From JACCXG01 sp963836735 (GTDB lineage: Bacteria; Acidobacteriota; Vicinamibacteria; Vicinamibacterales; 2-12-FULL-66-21): a stretch of 64,000 nucleotides of DNA. The DNA is taken from NCBI GenBank assembly GCA_963836735.1, contig CAWIKP010000009.1:51167-115166 (forward strand), written 5' to 3'. Below, one piece after another: positions 26,541-34,579 of this stretch (within the stretch, counting starts at the first letter, position 1; the number at the start of each line of letters is the position of its first letter). The notes under the pieces were generated by a model. The model was not told the DNA's origin and made no database searches. It was given only the letters and a program-made list of their open reading frames with translations. Both the position numbers and the translations under genes were made by a program.

Positions 26541-26690
26541 GGCCGCTGGTCCGCTGGGTCCGCTAGTCCGTTGGGTCCGCTAGTCCGTTGGTCGCCAGTC
26601 CCGACTCAGTCACTGAATCGTGTAGCCCAGGGAACCAGCGGTCCAGCGAACCAGCGGTCCAGCGGCCTAGCGGACCAGCGGCCCAGCGGA
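26541..26690. repeat. CCGCTGGTC-type inverted repeat element overlapping recN end
   Basis: The left arm (about 26541-26597) is built of GGTCCGCTGG/GGTCCGCTAG/GTCCGTTGG units. The right arm (about 26626-26690) is their reverse complement (CCAGCGGTCCAGCGAACC and related). The spacer is about 28 bp. The right arm reaches into recN and supplies its last codons and stop codon (26667-26669). Unit length is about 9-10 bp. Confidence 0.75.
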
Positions 26691-28314
26691 GTTCCTCTTG
26701 ATCATTTCGCGCGCGCTGGCGCGGACGGAGGCAGAGATTTCCGACCCTGCAATCATGCGCGCCAGCTCCTCCTCCCGTTCGCGGACGCCGAGGCGGGTCA
26801 CGCTCGTGACCGTTCGCCCGCCCTTGAGCGCCTTCTCGATCCGATAGTGCGTCCCGCCGTACGCCGCAATCTGCGGGAGGTGTGTGATGCAGAACACCTG
26901 ACACTCCCCCGCCAATTCCTTCAGCCGGGCGCCGACGACATCGGCGACGGTGCCGCCGATGCCGGCATCGACCTCGTCGAAGATGAGCGTCTTGCCGGGA
27001 GCGTCCGTGGACGCCAGGGTCTTGAGCGCCAGCATCAACCGCGAGAGCTCGCCGCCCGACGCGATCCGCGCGAGCGGCCGAAGGTCCTCGCCGGGGTTCG
27101 GCGAGATGTAGAACTCGGCCTCGTCTATCCCCCGCGCCGACCAGCCGTCCTGTCCCCGCGGCGCGGCAAACCTGACTTCGCAGCGGGTGCGGGTCATCGC
27201 CAGATCTCCCAACGATGCCACGAGCCGCGCGCTGAACGTCTTTGCAGCGGCCTTCCGTTTGGAGGACAGCGCCTCAGCGATGTCGGAGATAAGCCGTCCG
27301 CGCAGCCTCGAGCTCGCGGTCCAGCTCCGAGGCTCGCTCGCCGGATTGCTCGAGCGACGCGAGCTCCCGCGTCAGCGAGACTTCGGTGTCGATTACGTCC
27401 TGCAGCGTCGGTCCATGCTTCTTCTTGAGGCGCTCGAGCACCGCCAGGCGGTCTTCGACCTCCTGCAGCCTGGCCGGCGACGCGTCGAACTCGGCCGAGT
27501 ACGACCGGAGGAAGTACGCGAGATCCTCGAGCTGCGGCTTCACGGTCTCGCGTGCCGACAGGTACGGCTGAAACTGCGGATCGATCGTGGCGAGCTCGCC
27601 GACGCGCTTCCAGACGGCCGCGAGCGCGGGCAGGACCGCGCCGTCGCCTTCATACAGTCCGGTGTAGGCCTCGGCACACAGGCGCTGGAGCCGCTCGGCG
27701 TTGGCCAGCACTTGCCGGCTCGTCGAGAGCTCGTCGTCTTCGCCCGGCTTCGGTGCCGCACGCCGGATCTCGGTCAGCTGAAACTGCAGGTACTCTTCGC
27801 GCCGCGCTTTCTCCCGGACGTCGAGCGCGAGCCGATCGCGCTCAGCGATCAGCGACTGGACGCGGGCGAACGCCAGGGCCGCTTTCTCGCGTTCAGCTTC
27901 GAGGCCGGCGAAGGCGTCCAGGAGGTCGAGGTGTGACGACGGGTCCAGCAGCACCTGGTGCTCGTGCTGACCGTGGAGATCCACCAACTGGGCCGCCGCA
28001 TCCCGAAGTGCCGTCGATGTCACCAGCGCCCCGTTCAGGAACGCGCGGCTGCGGCCGCTCTGCGACGAGATGTCGCGCCGGACCACCAGCTCTCCTCCGG
28101 CCGGATCCTCGAAAACGGCCTCGATCGCGGCTTGATCCTCCCCCGTTCGCACCAGCTCCGCGGAGGCCCTTCCGCCAACCAGCAGCCCGACGGCCCCGAC
28201 AAGGATGGATTTTCCGGCTCCCGTTTCGCCGGTCAGCACGGTCAGACCGGGCTCGAACTCCAGCTCGAGCCGGTCGATCACGGCCAGATTGCGGATGGAC
28301 AGGAAGCGGAGCAT
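26667..28314 (-). CDS. recN: DNA repair protein RecN, apparent frameshift
   Basis: SMC-like ATPase acting in double-strand break repair. The N-terminal part has LRFLSIRNLAVIDRLELEFE and Walker A GETGAGKS, then long coiled-coil sequence and a DLHGQHEHQVLLDPSSHLDL segment. After ARTAYLRHR (near 27275) the frame shifts by one base. The second frame gives the C-terminal ATPase half: IASGGELSRLMLALKTL (signature), TLIFDEVDAGIGG (Walker B) and CITHLPQIAAYG. Corrected length is 548 aa (family about 550). The last residues (NSAGPLVR) and the TAG come from an intergenic repeat arm, so the native C-terminus may have been replaced or trimmed by the repeat. Divergent from tolQ. Confidence 0.9.
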
Positions 28315-28342
28315 GGGCCCGAAGTGCCATCTTATCAGATGT

Positions 28343-28371
28343 TTGACAGTGTATATGGTGCATGCTACGCT
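28343..28371 (+). promoter_or_regulatory. Putative promoter of the Tol-Pal operon
   Basis: A perfect -35 box TTGACA (28343-28348) is followed after 17 bp by TACGCT (28366-28371), a moderate -10. It lies in the 209-bp gap between the divergent recN and tolQ starts. The surrounding 40 bp is AT-richer than the rest of the gap. The rest of the gap (28372-28513) shows no other feature. Confidence 0.5.
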
Positions 28372-28523
28372 TCCCGGCACTGCGCTGTCCCAGCGGCGCG
28401 GCCAACAGCCGGGATTCGAGAATCACGGTCATACCAGGAACCATCGTTTGCAGGTCGACCCGGGGCTCCGGCCATGGGGAATGACGAAGATCGTCGTCCG
28501 GGACTGTTTCGTTGGAGGGCTGA

Positions 28524-29291
28524 TTGCACTTGCCTTTCTTTGCGCTTGCGCAGGCTGCGCAAGGCGCGGCGCCGGGGGCTGGGACCGGCGACATCGATAG
28601 AAGCGCCGATATCGTCCGGCTGGTCGCAGACGCCACGATTATCGGGAAGCTGGTTCTGCTCATCCTCCTGATCTTCAGCGCGATTTCCTGGGCGGTCATC
28701 TTCTACAAGATCTGGTCGTTCCGGCGGGCCGAGCGGCAGACCGCGACCTTCCTCGGGGTCTTTCGCAAGAGCGCCAAGTTCTCCGAGGTGCAGGCGGTCT
28801 GCCCGACGCTGGCGGCCAGCCCGCTGGTCGGCCTGTTCCAGTCGGGCTACGCGGAGCTGAACACGCAGCTGCGGACCGACAAGAGCGACCCGGCCAAGCC
28901 GGGAGCGCCTGCGGCGCGTCCAACGCTGAAGAGCCTCGACGCGGTCGATCGGGCGCTCCTGCGTGCGAGCGCCGTCGAACTGGGCAAGCTGGAGAACCGG
29001 GTGCCGTTCCTGGCCACGACCGCGAGCATCACCCCGTTCATCGGGCTGTTCGGGACCGTGTGGGGGATCGTGATCGCGTTTCAGGGGATCGCGTCGGCGG
29101 GCAACACCAGCCTCGGCGTCGTCGCGCAGCCGATCGCCGAGGCGCTGATTGCCACCGCCGCCGGGCTGTTCGCGGCGATTCCCGCGGTGTATTTCTACAA
29201 TCACTTCACCTACAAGGTGAAGAAGTTCGCGACCGAAATGGACGACTTCTCGCTCGAGTTCCTGAACATCTCGGAGCGGAACTTCACGTGA
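28524..29291 (+). CDS. tolQ: TolQ-type proton channel subunit
   Basis: MotA/TolQ/ExbB family inner-membrane protein, 255 aa. It has one helix near residues 38-60 (IIGKLVLLILLIFSAISWAV) and the conserved pair of helices in the C-terminal half: TASITPFIGLFGTVWGIVIA and IAEALIATAAGLFAAIPAVY. These hold the proton-path Thr/Gly/Ala residues. It starts with TTG at 28524, supported by a GGAGGG ribosome-binding site 4 bp upstream. With TolR it uses the proton gradient to energise TolA and so stabilise the outer membrane, especially at the division site. tolR follows after 21 bp. Confidence 0.92.
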   Translation: MHLPFFALAQAAQGAAPGAGTGDIDRSADIVRLVADATIIGKLVLLILLIFSAISWAVIFYKIWSFRRAERQTATFLGVFRKSAKFSEVQAVCPTLAASPLVGLFQSGYAELNTQLRTDKSDPAKPGAPAARPTLKSLDAVDRALLRASAVELGKLENRVPFLATTASITPFIGLFGTVWGIVIAFQGIASAGNTSLGVVAQPIAEALIATAAGLFAAIPAVYFYNHFTYKVKKFATEMDDFSLEFLNISERNFT

Positions 29292-29312
29292 TGCCGGGAC
29301 CGATCGCTGCCG

Positions 29313-29778
29313 ATGCCTAAGGTTCATCAAACCGGCGCCAACGGATCGGGCCGCCGCGGCCGCGGCGCGCGAGTTGCCTCGTCGCTCGCCGAGATCAACG
29401 TCGTCCCGCTCGTGGACGTCATGCTGGTGCTGCTGGTCATCTTCATGGTGACCGCGCCGATGATGCAGCAGGGATTCAACGTCAACCTGCCGCAGGCGCG
29501 GCGCACCGATCCGATCAACACGCAGCCGATCTACGTGACGATTCCAGCCGACTTCCAGCAGCGGCGGTTCGTGCAGATTGGCGAAGAACCCGTGCGGCTC
29601 GAGGTGCTGTCCGAAAGGGTGAGGCAGGCGATCCTGCCCCGCCAGGACAAGTCGCTGCTGATCCGGATGGATGCCGCGGTTTCGGCGCAGGATATCTACA
29701 CGGTGATCGACGAGCTGAAACGCGCCGGGCGTCGAGAAGGTGGGTTTGTCGGCGAAACCGGTGGAAGGCAGGCGGTAG
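29313..29778 (+). CDS. tolR: TolR-type ExbD family protein, apparent frameshift
   Basis: ExbD/TolR family. The single helix is EINVVPLVDVMLVLLVIFMV, including the essential membrane Asp in PLVDVMLVLL. The periplasmic domain follows (YVTIPADFQQRRFVQIGEEP, LLIRMDAAVSAQDIYTVIDE). The frame breaks near 29731: removing one G (GCCGGGCGTC to GCCGGCGTC) gives the typical C-terminus AGVEKVGLSAKPVEGRR and TAG at 29776, 154 aa in all. tolA follows 3 bp later. It forms the TolQ-TolR proton channel. Confidence 0.9.
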
Positions 29779-29781
29779 CCG

Positions 29782-30561
29782 ATGCAGGAATCGGTCAGCG
29801 CGATTCTGGACGATCGGGCCCGCGAGGCCGAAGGCATCAGCCGCATGCTGATGCTCTCGATTGGCGCGCACATCCTGATCGTCGGCATGGTGTGGCTCAC
29901 TCCGACAGCGTGGCGTTCGCGCCCGGCCCGGGAAGCCGCGGTGATGGAGCTGTCGCTCGGCGGACTGGAAGGTCCGAATACGGGCGGCATGACGTCGATG
30001 GCGGGCCGGGCGGTCGAGGAGATCGCGAAGCCGAACGCACCGAAGGTCGATGCGCCGCCGCCTCCGAAAGCCCCGGAGATGACCGAGTCCACCGCGGTCC
30101 CCAAGCCCCGGCCGACACCGGCGAAGCCGGTGACGAAATCGGATCCGTCGAAGGGCCGGACGCCAACGACCGGACCCGAAATCAAGACCGGCTCGGCCCG
30201 CGTCAACACCGGAGGCGCTCCCATTCAGTTCGGCGGCCTGGCCCAGGGAGGCGGTGGCGCGGGAGGCGTGCAGCTCGACGTCAAGAATTTCTGCTGCCCG
30301 GAGTATCTCGCCTTGATGGTCCAGAGGATCCGTCAGAACTGGGACGCCCGGCAGGGTGCCGGCGGCCAGCCGACGATCAAGTTCACGATTCGCCGTGACG
30401 GGATGCTGACCAATGTCGAGCTCGAAAAACCGAGCGGCCAGGAACTGCTGGATCTCGAAGCGCGCCGCGCCGTAATCAAGACCATGCAGCTGCCGCCGCT
30501 TCCACGCGAGTTCACCGAGAGCTCGCTGACCGTTCACCTGACTTTCGATTTTCAGCGCTGA
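29782..30561 (+). CDS. tolA: TolA/TonB-like periplasm-spanning protein
   Basis: A 259-aa protein with a cytoplasmic start, one anchor helix (LMLSIGAHILIVGMVWLTP, about residues 17-37), a Pro/Lys/Thr-rich extended region (about 75-165) and a C-terminal TonB-like domain (about 175-259). That domain has EYLALMVQRIRQNWD and FTIRRDGMLTNVELEKPSG. Its place between tolR and tolB indicates that it does the job of TolA, linking the TolQR motor to TolB/Pal. The C-terminal domain itself resembles TonB C-terminal modules, so the symbol rests on gene order. The stop overlaps the tolB ATG by one base. Confidence 0.82.
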   Translation: MQESVSAILDDRAREAEGISRMLMLSIGAHILIVGMVWLTPTAWRSRPAREAAVMELSLGGLEGPNTGGMTSMAGRAVEEIAKPNAPKVDAPPPPKAPEMTESTAVPKPRPTPAKPVTKSDPSKGRTPTTGPEIKTGSARVNTGGAPIQFGGLAQGGGGAGGVQLDVKNFCCPEYLALMVQRIRQNWDARQGAGGQPTIKFTIRRDGMLTNVELEKPSGQELLDLEARRAVIKTMQLPPLPREFTESSLTVHLTFDFQR

Positions 30562-31958
30562 TGACTCCACGATCCTGTCTACCCGCTGCCGTTCTCGTTG
30601 CTTGCGCCGCCGCCCTCGGCATCGCCGCCCAACAGCCGCCCGCGCCGTCGACCCCTTCGCCGCAGCAGCAAAGCGAGGTGAGCGTGACGATTGGCAGCGG
30701 CAATCCGAGCCTGCCGCCGAAGATTGCGGTACCGCCCTTCATCGCGCTGACCAGCGACAGCGAGACCCAGACTGCCGCGAAAACGATTGGCGAGGTGCTC
30801 TGGGACGATCTGGAGTTCGAAAAAGAGTTCTACATGATTCCGCGCGACACCTATCGCACGATTCCGCAGCCCACGTCGATCGATGACGTGCCGGTCGATC
30901 GGTGGAAGGAGCTCGGCGCGGACGGCCTGCTGGTGGGCAGCGTTCGGAAGACGGCCACTGGCGTCACGGTGCAGTTCCGGCTCATCAACGTTGCGAGCGG
31001 CGCCTCGGCCATGGCGAAGGAATACACCGGCAGCCCCACCAGCATTCAGATCAATGAGTCCCGGGTCTACGCGCACACGATCTCGGATGAGATTCACAAG
31101 GAGCAGCGGGCGCTGAACGGCATCGCCCGAACCAAGATCGCGTTCACGTCCGACCGGGACGGCGAGCGGATTCGCGGGCCGGTTACCGACCGCGGCATTT
31201 CCAATCTCTACATGGCGGACTACGATGGGGCGCGCCAGCGGCGCATCACGATTTCGAAGGCATTGGACATCACGCCGGTGTGGTCACCCGATGCGCGTTC
31301 GCTCGCGTTCGGCTCGTGGCGCTCCGGCTACCAGGACATCTACATCCTGTTTCCGTATGGCGACGGGATCCTTCAGAATCCGACCAAGGGCAACGCCGCG
31401 CGGCAGAACTTCCTGCCCGCCTTTTCACCCGATGGCACGAGAATCGCCTACACCTCGACCGGCGACGGCAACTCGGAGATCTACGTAATGAACCGCGACG
31501 GCAGCAACCGGCAGCGGCTGACCAACCATCCGAACATCGATGTCACGCCGACCTGGTCCCCGACCGGCACGCAGATCGCCTTCACGTCCGATCGGACCGG
31601 CACGCCGCAGATCTACATCATGAATGCCGATGGAACCGGGCTGCAGCAGATCACCCGCGAGTCGGCGTGCGATCGGCCGACATGGTCGCCGGCGCCGCTG
31701 AACGAGATCGCCTATTCCTCGCGCGCGGGCGGCGGGAACATCATCAAGATCTTCGACTTCGCGACGCGGGGCACGCGGGCGCTGACCGACGCGATCGGCA
31801 ACAACGAGAGCCCGGCGTTCTCGCCGAACGGCCGGCACGTCGCGTTCGTCTCGACCCGCGCCGGCAAGGAACAGATTTTCACGATTCACCGGGATGGGAG
31901 CGGAATTCGGCAGATCACGCGAACCGGCACGAACCGGTATCCCAACTGGTCGAAATAG
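30561..31958 (+). CDS. tolB: Tol-Pal system beta-propeller TolB
   Basis: A 465-aa periplasmic protein with a signal peptide (LPAAVLVACAAALGIAA). An N-terminal alpha/beta domain follows (about 45-185; KIAVPPFIALTSDSE, DGLLVGSVRKTATGVTVQF). The six-bladed propeller (about 190-465) repeats blades of the type WSPDARSLAFGSWRSG, FSPDGTRIAYTSTGDG and WSPTGTQIAFTSDRTG, each followed by an IYIMNADG-type strand. TolB binds Pal and TolA. The order tolQ-tolR-tolA-tolB-pal-cpoB is canonical. Confidence 0.94.
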   Translation: MTPRSCLPAAVLVACAAALGIAAQQPPAPSTPSPQQQSEVSVTIGSGNPSLPPKIAVPPFIALTSDSETQTAAKTIGEVLWDDLEFEKEFYMIPRDTYRTIPQPTSIDDVPVDRWKELGADGLLVGSVRKTATGVTVQFRLINVASGASAMAKEYTGSPTSIQINESRVYAHTISDEIHKEQRALNGIARTKIAFTSDRDGERIRGPVTDRGISNLYMADYDGARQRRITISKALDITPVWSPDARSLAFGSWRSGYQDIYILFPYGDGILQNPTKGNAARQNFLPAFSPDGTRIAYTSTGDGNSEIYVMNRDGSNRQRLTNHPNIDVTPTWSPTGTQIAFTSDRTGTPQIYIMNADGTGLQQITRESACDRPTWSPAPLNEIAYSSRAGGGNIIKIFDFATRGTRALTDAIGNNESPAFSPNGRHVAFVSTRAGKEQIFTIHRDGSGIRQITRTGTNRYPNWSK

Positions 31959-31965
31959 GAAACTC

Positions 31966-32000
31966 GCGGGTTCGCGGTTCGCGGGCTCGCGGGTTCGGAG
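31966..32000. repeat. GGGTTCGCGG tandem repeat between tolB and pal
   Basis: Three to four units of CGCGGGTTCG/CGCGGTTCG lie directly after the tolB stop. It is the same unit as at 21773-21936 but with only one arm here. A REP-like palindrome follows at once. Confidence 0.65.
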
Positions 32001-32006
32001 ACTCTG

Positions 32007-32028
32007 TAGGGCTGGGTCTTAGACCCAG
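32007..32028. repeat. REP-like palindrome (GGGTCT/AGACCC core)
   Basis: CTGGGTCT and AGACCCAG pair around a single T (32012-32028), preceded by GTAGGG. The same pattern in the opposite orientation occurs at 41966-41991. It lies within the tolB-pal gap and could act as an RNA hairpin or a dispersed palindromic repeat. Confidence 0.65.
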
Positions 32029-32076
32029 GCTCAGTCTGAGGTTCTCAAGCACCGTTCAAGGAGCGATTGAGCTGAG

Positions 32077-32649
32077 ATGATGACGCATAGACAGCACCTC
32101 TGCTGCGTGGTTGTAATGGTTCTGGCGGTCGCGGGCGGGTGCGCCAAGAAGGCGCCGCCCGTCGCGCGCGTCTCGCCGCCTCCGCCGCCGCCCCCGGCCG
32201 ACTCGCGGCCGCCGGCGCCGCCGACGCCGGTCGAGGAGCCGCGGCCCGTGCCGCCCGAGCCGGTGGCGGAGGATCCAATCGCCTCGCGGGACATCGGGGA
32301 TATCAACAAGAACTCTCCGTTCCAGCCGGTGTTCTTCGCGTTCGACAGCTCGGACGTCGACGCCCCGGCACAGCAGGCGCTGAACACCAACGCCGAGATT
32401 ATGAAGAAGTATCCGAGCTGGGTTGTTACGATCGAGGGGCACTCCGACGAGCGCGGGACCGCCGAATACAACCTGGCGCTCGGCGAGCGCCGCGCGATGT
32501 CGGCGCGGACCTATCTGGTTTCGCTCGGCCTGTCGGCGGATCGACTGCGCACCGTGAGCTACGGCAAGGAATTCCCGTTCGATCCCGGCCACGACGAGGC
32601 GGCCTGGGCCAAGAACCGGCGGGCGCAGTTCGTGCTTACCAGCAAGTGA
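32077..32649 (+). CDS. pal: Peptidoglycan-associated lipoprotein Pal
   Basis: A 190-aa outer-membrane lipoprotein. The signal peptide ends in LAVAGGC with the lipid-carrying Cys at residue 22. A Pro/Glu-rich linker (residues 25-75) is followed by an OmpA-like peptidoglycan-binding domain: FQPVFFAFDSSDVD, VTIEGHSDERGTAEYNLALG and ERRAMSARTYL, with the conserved Asp and Arg that grip diaminopimelate. It anchors the outer membrane to the wall and is released by TolB. cpoB starts 25 bp after its stop. Confidence 0.95.
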   Translation: MMTHRQHLCCVVVMVLAVAGGCAKKAPPVARVSPPPPPPPADSRPPAPPTPVEEPRPVPPEPVAEDPIASRDIGDINKNSPFQPVFFAFDSSDVDAPAQQALNTNAEIMKKYPSWVVTIEGHSDERGTAEYNLALGERRAMSARTYLVSLGLSADRLRTVSYGKEFPFDPGHDEAAWAKNRRAQFVLTSK

Positions 32650-32674
32650 ACGAGAGATGCGAGGAGACGCAACT

Positions 32675-33526
32675 ATGAGACGGATGAGCGCGGCGGCAGT
32701 GGTGGTCGGGGCCGTTCTGCTCGCGCCGCAGGCCGCCTCGGCCGCCAGCAAGGAACAGCAGCTGCTCATGGCCGAGCTGCGAATCATGCAGCAGAACCAG
32801 CAGCAGCTCGCGCAGAGTCTGCTCGCGCTCGCCGAAACCCTGAAAACGGTCAGCGGACGTCTGGACGATCAGGCGGCGACCAGCCGCAAGGCGCTGGCCG
32901 ATCAACGCCTGCTGATCGAAGGCATGACCGACACGGTGCGGACCCTGCGTGAAAAGTCCGACGACACCAACGTGCGGCTGTCGTCGATCACGCAGGAGCT
33001 CGAGTCGATCCGCCAGACGATCTCGTCGCTGCCCCCGCCCTCGGCCGCCGCCGTGCCGGCAGGAGAACCGGCAGCCGATCCGGCGGCAGCCGCCCCCACC
33101 ACAGCGACGCCGTCGGTGGCTCCGACCACCTCCGCTCCGCCGCCCAACGTGTCGCCGCAGCGGACCTACGACAGCGCGTTCTCCGACTACACGGCCGGCC
33201 AGTACGACCTGGCGATCGATGGCTTCAGGACCTTCCTGAAGTATTTCCCGCGCCACATGAATGCCGACGACGCGCAGGTGAATATCGGGAACGCCCTGTA
33301 CACCGCGGGTAAGTTCAAGGAAGCGGCGGCGGAGTACCAGCGCGTGATCACGGACTACCCGAAGACCGACAGCGTCCCCACCGCTTATTACAAGCTGGGA
33401 CTCACCTACAACCAGCTCAAACAGCCGGATCTGGCGCGGAAGGCCTTCGAAGCCGTAACGCAGGGGTATCAGGGAACTCCCGAGGCAACGCTCGCCAAGC
33501 AGGCGCTCGATCGACTCGGGAAGTAG
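32675..33526 (+). CDS. cpoB: Cell division coordinator CpoB (YbgF-like)
   Basis: A 283-aa periplasmic protein. I chose the ATG at 32675 because a GAGGAG ribosome-binding site lies 8 bp before it; an in-frame codon at 32657 has none. A signal peptide (MSAAAVVVGAVLLAPQAASA) is followed by a Gln-rich coiled coil (about 20-120), an Ala/Pro/Thr linker, and TPR repeats in the last 120 residues. These include YDSAFSDYTAGQYDLAIDGF, NIGNALYTAGKFKEAAAEY and YYKLGLTYNQLKQPDLARKA. CpoB tunes PBP1B/LpoB activity with the Tol system in proteobacteria; the same role is inferred here from order and domains. Confidence 0.9.
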   Translation: MRRMSAAAVVVGAVLLAPQAASAASKEQQLLMAELRIMQQNQQQLAQSLLALAETLKTVSGRLDDQAATSRKALADQRLLIEGMTDTVRTLREKSDDTNVRLSSITQELESIRQTISSLPPPSAAAVPAGEPAADPAAAAPTTATPSVAPTTSAPPPNVSPQRTYDSAFSDYTAGQYDLAIDGFRTFLKYFPRHMNADDAQVNIGNALYTAGKFKEAAAEYQRVITDYPKTDSVPTAYYKLGLTYNQLKQPDLARKAFEAVTQGYQGTPEATLAKQALDRLGK

Positions 33527-33530
33527 TTCT

Positions 33531-33612
33531 CAGCTTCCAGCTTCCAGCTACCCAGCCCCTGCTAATCAGGGGCTCGAACGGGTTAGCTGGAAGCTGGTAG
33601 CTGGAAGCTGAC
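33531..33612. repeat. AGCTTCC-type palindromic element between cpoB and ssb
   Basis: The left arm CAGCTTCCAGCTTCCAGC is at 33531-33548. The right arm with its reverse complement (GCTGGAAGCTG twice) is at 33586-33611. An inner perfect hairpin AGCCCCTG/CAGGGGCT lies between. It fills the whole gap between the convergent cpoB and ssb stop codons and could act as a bidirectional terminator. It belongs to the same family as 39693-39766 and 44190-44362. Confidence 0.85.
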
Positions 33613-34050
33613 TCAGAACGGAATATCGTCGTCGGTGAGCTCGGCGCCGGGCTCGAGCATGTGCTCTTCCGACGGCCCCGCGCTGCGCTGCTGCTGGCGT
33701 CCGGCGCCGCCGCCCCCGCCCATCCCTCCGAGCAGCACGATCCGATCGCCGCGAATCTCGGTGGTGTACCGCTTGTTGCCGTCCTTGTCGTCCCACTGGC
33801 GGGTCTGCAGACGGCCTTCCACGTAAATCTGCTTGCCCTTCGTCAGGTACTCGTTGAGCGACTCCGCGGTCTTCCCCCACAGCACGACCCGATGCCACTC
33901 GGTCTTCTCCTGACGCTGGCCTGCCTTGTCGTTCCAGACCTCCGTCGTGGCGAGGTTGATCGTCGCGACCGGGGATCCGCCCGGCGTGTACCGCAGTTCC
34001 GCGTCACGTCCGAGGTTGCCGACCAGAATCACTTTGTTCACGCTGCCCAT
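33613..34050 (-). CDS. ssb: Single-stranded DNA-binding protein
   Basis: A 145-aa SSB with an N-terminal OB fold (VNKVILVGNLGRDAELRYTP, VATINLATTEVWNDK, TEWHRVVLWGKTAESLNEYL, KQIYVEGRLQTRQW). A Gly/Gln-rich linker and the acidic tip DDDIPF at the C-terminus follow; the tip recruits repair and replication partners. Length is usual for SSB with a short linker. The 187-bp region upstream (34051-34237) contains a small CCGGCC/GGCCGG hairpin but no gene. Confidence 0.96.
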   Translation of the reverse strand: MGSVNKVILVGNLGRDAELRYTPGGSPVATINLATTEVWNDKAGQRQEKTEWHRVVLWGKTAESLNEYLTKGKQIYVEGRLQTRQWDDKDGNKRYTTEIRGDRIVLLGGMGGGGGAGRQQQRSAGPSEEHMLEPGAELTDDDIPF

Positions 34051-34237
34051 CTACTGAATCCCTTCTGAGGACCGGTTGGTTGAGGAGCCCGCCTCGAGCT
34101 CCACTTCACGTCTTTTCAAGAGTCCGGCCATTCTGATGGGCCGGCATTCCCGCGTCAAACCGAATCTGCGCCTCAAGAGTACGCGGAAATCGCCATCTCG
34201 GCGCGCATCGAAACGTGCGCAATCTGCGCGGCGTCGA

Positions 34238-34579
34238 TCAGGACTTCCTCCCGTAGCGATCCTCCAGCCGGACGACGTCGTCGAGCTCCGGCGTCGAGAC
34301 CTCGAAGATGTCGCAGTCTTCGATCGCGGTCATGCGGTGGACTGTCGGCGGCGTGATGTGGACGGCCTCGCCGGGCTTCATCTCGCGCTTGACCAGCTCG
34401 TCGCCTTCCTTGATCTCGAACAGCATCTTCCCGGACCAGAGGAAGATCGTCTCGTCCTTCTTGTTGTGGTACTGGAGGCTGAGCGCGTGCCCGGCGTTCA
34501 CGTGAATCAGCTTGCCGACGTATTTATCCGTCTTCGCCCAGTGCAGCTCGTAACCCCAGGGCTTCTCTACTCGGTTCAT
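34238..34579 (-). CDS. Cupin-domain protein, mannose-6-phosphate isomerase type II-like
   Basis: A 113-aa single-domain cupin. It resembles the C-terminal isomerase half of type II phosphomannose isomerase/GDP-mannose pyrophosphorylase: RVEKPWGYELHWA, HALSLQYHNKKDETIFLWSG (metal His and Glu) and PGEAVHITPPTVHRMTA (second metal His). It lacks the nucleotidyltransferase half. Such stand-alone cupins are common and their substrates uncertain; sugar-phosphate isomerase or regulatory binding is possible. It overlaps the 3' end of ptsI as read, so it may be co-transcribed with the PTS genes. Confidence 0.8.
   Translation of the reverse strand: MNRVEKPWGYELHWAKTDKYVGKLIHVNAGHALSLQYHNKKDETIFLWSGKMLFEIKEGDELVKREMKPGEAVHITPPTVHRMTAIEDCDIFEVSTPELDDVVRLEDRYGRKS

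Noticed and set aside
28480..28602. Small lipoprotein-like open frame just before tolQ (VGGLIALAFLCACAGCARR)
   Set aside because: It overlaps the tolQ start, which has better ribosome-binding site support, and the remainder lacks a plausible mature protein.
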